Positions 32,811 to 38,449 of a DNA stretch of 38,449 nt are shown here, in pieces. This DNA comes from Fimihabitans intestinipullorum (GTDB taxonomy: Bacteria > Bacillota_I > Bacilli_A > RF39 > UBA660). The position numbers were made by a program, and so were the translations under genes. Location of the stretch: NCBI GenBank assembly GCA_018714965.1, contig DVML01000009.1, positions 1 to 38,449 on the forward strand, written 5' to 3'. Positions within the stretch are counted from its first letter, which is position 1. Each line of letters opens with the position of its first letter. Below the pieces are notes generated by a model. The model made no database searches, was not told the DNA's origin, and saw only the letters and a program-made list of their open reading frames with translations.

Positions 32811-33947
32811 ATGATATTAAAAAAGATAAAAATTTCCAATTTTCGGAACTATGAAAAATTGAGTTTAGAATTTCATGATGGCATTAATATTATTTATGGG
32901 AATAATGGTCAGGGAAAAACGAATCTATTAGAGAGTCTTTATGTGTTAGCATTAACTAAATCTCATAGATCTTTTATCGATCAACATTTGATTCAAAAAG
33001 GAAAAGAAAGTGCTACCATCAAGGGAACACTGTTGAAAAACGATTTTCCTAAAGAACTTGAAGTTGTCATAAAAAAAACGACGAAAGCTTTTCAAATCGA
33101 TCAAAATAAGATAAAAAAATCAAGTGACTATATATCAAACATGAATATTATTATTTTTTATCCTGAGGATTTAGAGATTATTAAAGGATCTCCAGCGATT
33201 CGTCGTAGATATTTAAATACAGAATTAAGCCAAATATATAGTCATTATATAAATATATTAAGTGATTATAATAAATTGCTTAAGTTTCGTAATGATTATC
33301 TAAAAAAAATAAGTAGAAATGAGCCGATTGATTCAGTATATTTTGAGATTTTAAATCAATATTTTATAGACAAAGCTATTTTAATTTATAAAATGCGTAA
33401 AAAATTTGTAGAAAAATTAAATCAATATTGTACAGATATTTTTTATGATTTATCTGGATTATCTAATTTTTTAATTCATTATCATTCTTTTATGGAGTTT
33501 GATGATGATTCTATTGATGATATGAAATTAAAAATGAAGGAAAAATTAACGGAAAATTTTTCTACAGAAAAAAAGTTAGGTACGACATTAACTGGACCCC
33601 ATCGAGATGATTTAGAATTTTATTTAAATGATATAAATTTAAAAAACTATGGCTCTCAAGGGCAACAGAGAATGGCTGTATTAGCTTTAAAGTTATCAGA
33701 AGTTCAAATGATACTAAAGAAAACGGAAGAAACGCCTATCTTATTATTAGATGACGTTTTCAGCGAGTTAGATCAACAAAAGAAAAATAATTTGTTAAAG
33801 TATATTCAAGGAAATATACAAACAATTATTACGACGACTGATTTAGATCAAGTAGATCCGTCGATTGTTGATGAATCAAAGTTAATTAAAATTAGTCATG
33901 GAAATGTAGAAAGTGTAGAAGAGGTGAAAAAACATGGAAGAAAATAA
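32811..33947 (+). CDS. recF: DNA replication and repair protein RecF
   Basis: 378 residues. An SMC-like ABC ATPase with Walker A GNNGQGKTN (about 35-43), signature GSQGQQR (about 280-286) and Walker B LLLDDVFSELD (about 305-315). RecF with RecO and RecR loads RecA on gapped DNA. The ATG at 32811 has GAGGAG at ideal spacing; the open frame upstream begins outside the likely leader. Its 3' end overlaps gyrB by 14 bases. Confidence 0.96.
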   Translation: MILKKIKISNFRNYEKLSLEFHDGINIIYGNNGQGKTNLLESLYVLALTKSHRSFIDQHLIQKGKESATIKGTLLKNDFPKELEVVIKKTTKAFQIDQNKIKKSSDYISNMNIIIFYPEDLEIIKGSPAIRRRYLNTELSQIYSHYINILSDYNKLLKFRNDYLKKISRNEPIDSVYFEILNQYFIDKAILIYKMRKKFVEKLNQYCTDIFYDLSGLSNFLIHYHSFMEFDDDSIDDMKLKMKEKLTENFSTEKKLGTTLTGPHRDDLEFYLNDINLKNYGSQGQQRMAVLALKLSEVQMILKKTEETPILLLDDVFSELDQQKKNNLLKYIQGNIQTIITTTDLDQVDPSIVDESKLIKISHGNVESVEEVKKHGRK

Positions 33948-35862
33948 GCAACATTATGATGCTTCGGACATTCAAGTATTGGAAGGATTGGAAGCAGTAC
34001 GAAAACGTCCTGGTATGTATATTGGATCGACGAGTGCGAGAGGTCTGCACCATTTAGTATGGGAAATCGTAGATAACTCTATCGATGAAGCATTGGCAGG
34101 ATATTGTGATGATATTGAAATTATCATTAACCCTGACAATTCTGTTACAGTCAAAGATGATGGTAGAGGTATTCCTGTAGGAATCCATCAAAAGACCGGT
34201 CTTTCTACTGTAGAAACAGTCTACACAGTACTTCATGCTGGTGGAAAATTTGGTGGAGGAGGATACAAAGTATCTGGTGGTCTCCACGGAGTAGGTGCGA
34301 GCGTTGTAAATGCTTTAAGTTCTTGGGTAGAAGTTAAAGTTTACCAAGATGGAAAAATTCATCAAATTCGTTTTGAAAATGGAGGACATCCAACAGGAAG
34401 ACTTGAAGTTGTGGGAGAATGTTCGAAAGAGAGAACAGGTACGACAGTTACATTTAAACCAGATCCTGCCATTTTCACAGAAACGACAGTTTTTGATTAT
34501 GATATTTTAAAGGATAGAGTAAGAGAACTTGCCTTTTTAAATAAAGGATTAAGAATTATTTTATGCGATGATCGTAATGAATCAGAAAAGAAGCGTGAAG
34601 AATTTGTCTACGAAGGTGGAATTAGTGAATATGTAAAATATATTAATAAAAATAAAACACCTCTTCACGAGACAATTGTTCACTTAGATGGTATGGAAAA
34701 TGACATTAGTATCGAAGTTGCACTTCAATATAATAATGGATATGCATCTAGTATTTATTCTTTTGTAAATAATATCAATACTCCAGAGGGAGGAACTCAT
34801 GAAGATGGAGTAAAAATGGCTCTTTCTAGAGTTCTAAATAATTATGCACGAAAGAATAATATTTTAAAGGAAAAAGATGATAATTTAAGTAGTGATGATG
34901 TAAGAGAAGGACTTACTATGATTGTTTCATGTAAACATCCAGACCCACAATTTGAGGGACAAACTAAGACTAAACTTGGAAACAGTGAAGTTCGTAAAAT
35001 TGCTTCTAATGTTTTTGGAGAAGGAATGGAAAGATTTTTACTTGAAAATCCTGATCAAGCAAAGATTATTATCGAAAAAGCAATGCTTGCAGCCAAGGCT
35101 CGTGTTGCTGCAAAACGCGCGAGAGAATTAACTCGTCGTAAGGGAGATTTGGATATAACAAACTTCTACGGGAAATTAAATGACTGTAAGAGTAAAGATG
35201 CAAGCGAATGTGAAATCTTCTTAGTCGAGGGTGATTCTGCAGGTGGATCTGCTGTAAAAGGTAGAGATAGTATGACACAGGCGATTCTACCATTACGTGG
35301 TAAAATCTTAAACGTTGAAAAAGCTAGATTGGACAGAGCTCTTGGTAATGAAGAAATCAGAACAATTATTACTGCATTTGGAACAGGAATCGGGGAAGAA
35401 TTTGATTTATCAAAATTAAGATATAATAAAATTATTATTATGACCGACGCCGACGTAGATGGAGATCATATTAGAGTATTGTTATTAACATTATTTTATA
35501 GATTTTTTAAACCAATTGTAGAGGCAGGGCATGTGTATGCGGCACAGCCACCACTATTCCGCATTATTCACGGAAAAACGAGAAAATATGTCTTAGATGA
35601 AGCGGAATTAAATGAATATTTATCAACATTAGGTGAAAATGCAAAATATGAAATTACACGTATGAAAGGTCTAGGAGAAATGGATGCTGAAGAGTTAAAT
35701 GAAACAACAATGGATATAACAAAACGTGTATTAAAACAAATCACCGTGGATGATGCTGTAAAGGCAGATGAGGCTTTCTCTAGATTAATGGGAGAAGAAG
35801 TAGAACCTAGACGTAAATTTATAGAGGAAAATGCAAATTACGCAGATAATTTGGATATATAA
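33934..35862 (+). CDS. gyrB: DNA gyrase subunit B
   Basis: 642 residues. GHKL ATPase motifs: IVDNSIDEALAGYC, DDGRGIPVG, LHGVGASVVNALS; TOPRIM motifs: EGDSAGGSA, TDADVDGDHI; and the C-terminal MKGLGEMDA. No insertion, as usual for Gram-positive GyrB. GAGGTG precedes the ATG inside recF. With GyrA it introduces negative supercoils; it is a target of novobiocin-type drugs. Confidence 0.98.
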   Translation: MEENKQHYDASDIQVLEGLEAVRKRPGMYIGSTSARGLHHLVWEIVDNSIDEALAGYCDDIEIIINPDNSVTVKDDGRGIPVGIHQKTGLSTVETVYTVLHAGGKFGGGGYKVSGGLHGVGASVVNALSSWVEVKVYQDGKIHQIRFENGGHPTGRLEVVGECSKERTGTTVTFKPDPAIFTETTVFDYDILKDRVRELAFLNKGLRIILCDDRNESEKKREEFVYEGGISEYVKYINKNKTPLHETIVHLDGMENDISIEVALQYNNGYASSIYSFVNNINTPEGGTHEDGVKMALSRVLNNYARKNNILKEKDDNLSSDDVREGLTMIVSCKHPDPQFEGQTKTKLGNSEVRKIASNVFGEGMERFLLENPDQAKIIIEKAMLAAKARVAAKRARELTRRKGDLDITNFYGKLNDCKSKDASECEIFLVEGDSAGGSAVKGRDSMTQAILPLRGKILNVEKARLDRALGNEEIRTIITAFGTGIGEEFDLSKLRYNKIIIMTDADVDGDHIRVLLLTLFYRFFKPIVEAGHVYAAQPPLFRIIHGKTRKYVLDEAELNEYLSTLGENAKYEITRMKGLGEMDAEELNETTMDITKRVLKQITVDDAVKADEAFSRLMGEEVEPRRKFIEENANYADNLDI

Positions 35863-35878
35863 TGAAGGAGGAGTATAA

Positions 35879-38320
35879 ATGGATAAGTTAGAACAAAATA
35901 ATATAGTTGAAGAAATAGAACGCTCATTTTTAAATTATTCCATGAGTGTTATTGCAGCACGTGCTCTTCCAGATTTGCGTGATGGATTAAAGCCAGTTCA
36001 CAGACGTATTTTGTACGCAATGTATACTTCTGGATATACTCCAGACAAACCACATAAGAAAAGTGCGAGAATCGTCGGAGAAGTAATGGGAAAATATCAC
36101 CCACACGGAGACTCAAGTATTTATGAAGCTATGGTCCGTATGGCACAAGATTTTTCTTATCGTTATATGTTAGTAGATGGCCATGGAAACTTTGGTAATA
36201 TAGAAGGATCTGGAGCAGCAGCAATGCGTTATACAGAGTCACGATTATCAAAAATTTCTTTGGAATTATTGAGAAACATTAACAAAGACACAGTCGACTT
36301 TAGACCAAACTTTGATGAATTAGAAAAGGAACCAGTTGTATTACCATCTAGATTTCCAAATATTTTGGTAAATGGTACTACTGGAATTGCCGTAGGTATG
36401 GCAACGAATATTCCACCACATAATTTATCAGAAGTTATTGATGGATGTATCGCTTATATTGATAATCCAGATATCGACGTAGATGGATTGATGCATTATA
36501 TCAAAGGTCCGGACTTTCCAACAGGAGCTAGTATTCTTGGAAACAGTGGAATAAAAAAGGCTTATGAAACAGGAAAAGGTACAATTACAATCCGTAGTAA
36601 GGCTCGCATTGAGGAAAGTCATGGTAGACAACATATTATCATCGATGAAGTTCCTTATGGAATTAATACATTGGAATTAAAAAACAAAGTCGCTGAACTT
36701 GTACATAATAAAGTCATCGAAGGTATTTCAGATTATCATTCAGATTTAAAAGATGGAATTAAAATAACTATTACATTGAAAAAGGATGCAAACGCACAGG
36801 TTGTACTTAATAAATTGTATAAACATACCGCATTTCAAACAAATTATGGTATTACTTTTTTGATGTTGGATCAAGGAGTTCCAAAGACATTAGGTTTAAA
36901 GGAAATTATTTCTAAATATATTGATTTCCAAAAAGAAGTTATCATAAGAAGAACAAAATTTGACTTAAATAATGCAGAAAAAAGAGTTCATATTTTAGAA
37001 GGATTAAAAATAGCTTTAGATAATATCGACGAGATTATTAAATTAATTAAAGCTGCTAAATCAGATGATGTTGCGCGTGAAGGTTTGATGAGTCGCTTTG
37101 GATTAAGCGAAGCCCAAGCGAACGCAATATTAGAAATGAAATTACGTCGTTTGACGGGATTAGAACGTGAAAAAATTGAAAACGAATTAGCAGAATTATT
37201 AAAATTGATTGAAAATTTAAGAGCAATTTTAAATAGTGATGAAAAGATTTATGGCGTAATCAAAGATGAACTTCTAGAAATTAAGAATAAATATGGTGAT
37301 GAACGTCGTACAAATATTGATATGACAGCGATCGACTATATTGAAGATGAATCACTAATTCCTGTAGAAAATATTGTAGTAACTTTAACGAATAAGGGAT
37401 ATATCAAGAGAACAACATCAGAGACATACCGTACTCAAAATAGAGGAGGGGTAGGAGTCAAAGGAATGACGACAAATGAAGAAGATTTTGTTGAAAATAT
37501 GATTTCTATGACAACCCATGATTATCTATTATTCTTTACAAATAAAGGAAAAGTATATCGTATTAAAGGATATGAAGTTCCACAATACAGCAGACAATCT
37601 AAAGGGTTACCAATCATAAATTTATTACAAATCGATAAAGATGAAGTAGTAAAAGTCATGTTAAAAGTTAGCACAGATGAAGAGTCAAAATATCTTGTAT
37701 TCTGCACACAAAGTGGTATTGTAAAAAGAACAGATATTAAAGAATTTGATAATATTAGAAAAAGTGGAAAGATGTCTATTACTTTAAAAGATGACGATGA
37801 ACTTATTTCTGTTAAAAAGACAACTGGTAATAATGAGATCTTAATTGCTTCTTCTAATGGTAGAATGATTCGTTTCAACGAAAATGAAATTCGTGTTATG
37901 GGACGTAGTGCATCAGGAGTAAGAGGAATTGATACTGATGGAGGAATATGTGTTGGTTGTGAAATAGCAAATGAAAAGCAAGAAATTCTTGTAGTAACTG
38001 AAAATGGATATGGTAAGAAAACACCTCTGGAAGAATATAGACTAACACATCGTGGAAGTAAAGGTGTTAAAGCATTAAATGTAACTGAGAAAAATGGTAA
38101 TATCGTATCATTCAAAGTAGTTAATGGTGACGAAGATCTCATGATTATTACCGATAGTGGTATTATTATAAGACTTTCGTTAGATCAAGTATCTAAAACT
38201 GGAAGAGTTGCACAAGGAGTAAGATTAATTCATTTGAAAGACAATCAAAAAGTAAGTACGTTAGCTTTGATAGCCAAAGAAGAGGAAGAAGAAGACAATA
38301 ACGCAACTGAAAATGAATAA
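35879..38320 (+). CDS. gyrA: DNA gyrase subunit A
   Basis: 813 residues. Catalytic Tyr118 in AMRYTESRLS; the quinolone-pocket segment HPHGDSSIYE (74-83) has the wild-type Ser79 and Glu83. The C-terminal six-blade wrapping domain starts about residue 505 with the GyrA box as QNRGGVG (520-526), where the consensus is Q(R/K)RGG(R/K)G, so two usually basic positions are Asn and Val. It follows gyrB by 16 bases with AAGGAGGAG upstream. The C-terminus is acidic (KEEEEEDNN). Confidence 0.98.
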   Translation: MDKLEQNNIVEEIERSFLNYSMSVIAARALPDLRDGLKPVHRRILYAMYTSGYTPDKPHKKSARIVGEVMGKYHPHGDSSIYEAMVRMAQDFSYRYMLVDGHGNFGNIEGSGAAAMRYTESRLSKISLELLRNINKDTVDFRPNFDELEKEPVVLPSRFPNILVNGTTGIAVGMATNIPPHNLSEVIDGCIAYIDNPDIDVDGLMHYIKGPDFPTGASILGNSGIKKAYETGKGTITIRSKARIEESHGRQHIIIDEVPYGINTLELKNKVAELVHNKVIEGISDYHSDLKDGIKITITLKKDANAQVVLNKLYKHTAFQTNYGITFLMLDQGVPKTLGLKEIISKYIDFQKEVIIRRTKFDLNNAEKRVHILEGLKIALDNIDEIIKLIKAAKSDDVAREGLMSRFGLSEAQANAILEMKLRRLTGLEREKIENELAELLKLIENLRAILNSDEKIYGVIKDELLEIKNKYGDERRTNIDMTAIDYIEDESLIPVENIVVTLTNKGYIKRTTSETYRTQNRGGVGVKGMTTNEEDFVENMISMTTHDYLLFFTNKGKVYRIKGYEVPQYSRQSKGLPIINLLQIDKDEVVKVMLKVSTDEESKYLVFCTQSGIVKRTDIKEFDNIRKSGKMSITLKDDDELISVKKTTGNNEILIASSNGRMIRFNENEIRVMGRSASGVRGIDTDGGICVGCEIANEKQEILVVTENGYGKKTPLEEYRLTHRGSKGVKALNVTEKNGNIVSFKVVNGDEDLMIITDSGIIIRLSLDQVSKTGRVAQGVRLIHLKDNQKVSTLALIAKEEEEEDNNATENE

Positions 38321-38321
38321 A

Positions 38322-38349
38322 CCGTTTGTTTAAACAAACGGCTTTTTTA
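38322..38349 (+). terminator. Terminator of recF-gyrB-gyrA
   Basis: Perfect 20-base palindrome CCGTTTGTTTAAACAAACGG followed by CTTTTTTA. A second hairpin (GGCTTTTTTATTTATAAAAAAGCC arms, 38340-38362) overlaps it and could serve the reverse direction. Confidence 0.9.
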
Positions 38350-38368
38350 TTTATAAAAAAGCCACCGT

Positions 38369-38449
38369 AAAACCAATGTTCCACGTGAAACTATAAAACC
38401 AATGTTCCACGTGAAACTATAAAACCAATGTTCCACGTGAAACTATAAA
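38369..38449. repeat. parS: Tandem parS array, three perfect 26-bp units, cut by the window edge
   Basis: Units at 38369-38394, 38395-38420 and 38421-38446 are identical, and the next three bases begin another. Each contains TGTTCCACGTGAAACT (38377-38392, 38403-38418, 38429-38444), 15 of 16 bases matching the Bacillus parS TGTTCCACGTGAAACA. parS is the loading site for ParB, which recruits condensin and aids origin segregation. The array lies between gyrA and whatever follows, about 9 kb from oriC. The number of units beyond the edge is unknown. Confidence 0.9.

Noticed and set aside
37522..38142. 206-residue minus-strand open frame antisense to gyrA
   Set aside because: It lies fully inside gyrA, has no ribosome binding site, and its Ser/Pro/Leu-rich composition is the mirror of the gyrA codons.
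38369..38449. CRISPR-like interpretation of the terminal repeats
   Set aside because: The 26-bp units are directly tandem with no spacers, and each carries a recognisable parS palindrome.

Overview
The window is the replication-origin region of a low-G+C Bacillota chromosome, most likely class Bacilli, in or near the Erysipelotrichales/RF39-type gut lineages. Evidence for this is the conserved order rpmH-rnpA-yidC-jag | oriC | dnaA-dnaN-recF-gyrB-gyrA, with mnmE, mnmG, rsmG and a noc-type parB on the other arm. A ComK homologue, WhiA, YvcK and cell-wall enzymes (LysM/G5/M23 peptidase, GH25 lysozyme) argue for a walled Bacilli member rather than a mycoplasma. TGA is used as a stop (lgt/YvlD-like and mnmG/rsmG ATGA overlaps). 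The lineage call is inference from gene content only.

Layout. Left edge: the C-terminal tail of an IS3-family transposase, then (minus strand) a GdpP-like DHH phosphoesterase-rplI-dnaB-M23 peptidase-walJ-rlmH operon, yvcK-whiA, an orphan membrane-anchored protein (plus), YvlD-like-lgt-trxB, and uvrB-radical SAM/SPASM. From 13.5 to 19.4 kb lies an accessory stretch: an unknown protein, a divergent amidoligase-like plus protein-kinase-like pair, two more unknowns and a GH25 lysozyme. From 19.4 to 29.1 kb are noc, mnmG-rsmG, an HD hydrolase-mnmE-ZIP transporter operon and rpmH-rnpA-yidC-jag. The origin has two box clusters flanking dnaA (29.15-29.42 kb and 30.82-30.95 kb). To its right, all plus strand, are dnaA, dnaN, comK, recF, gyrB and gyrA. 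The window ends inside a tandem array of parS-like sites.

Almost every gene is transcribed away from oriC. Only the orphan membrane protein and the amidoligase/kinase pair run against the fork.

Most notable: (1) a perfect 26-bp tandem repeat, each unit carrying a near-consensus parS, directly after gyrA; (2) a Noc-type ParB-family protein with a roughly 400-residue low-complexity insert between its DNA-binding and C-terminal domains, whose promoter carries three TATTTCCC elements matching a Noc-site half; (3) DnaA boxes (all TTTTCCACA) spaced exactly 53 bp apart in both origin clusters; (4) a ComK homologue inserted between dnaN and recF; (5) an uncharacterised amidoligase/kinase cassette; (6) a GdpP reduced to its catalytic half. 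I saw no rRNA, tRNA or CRISPR.
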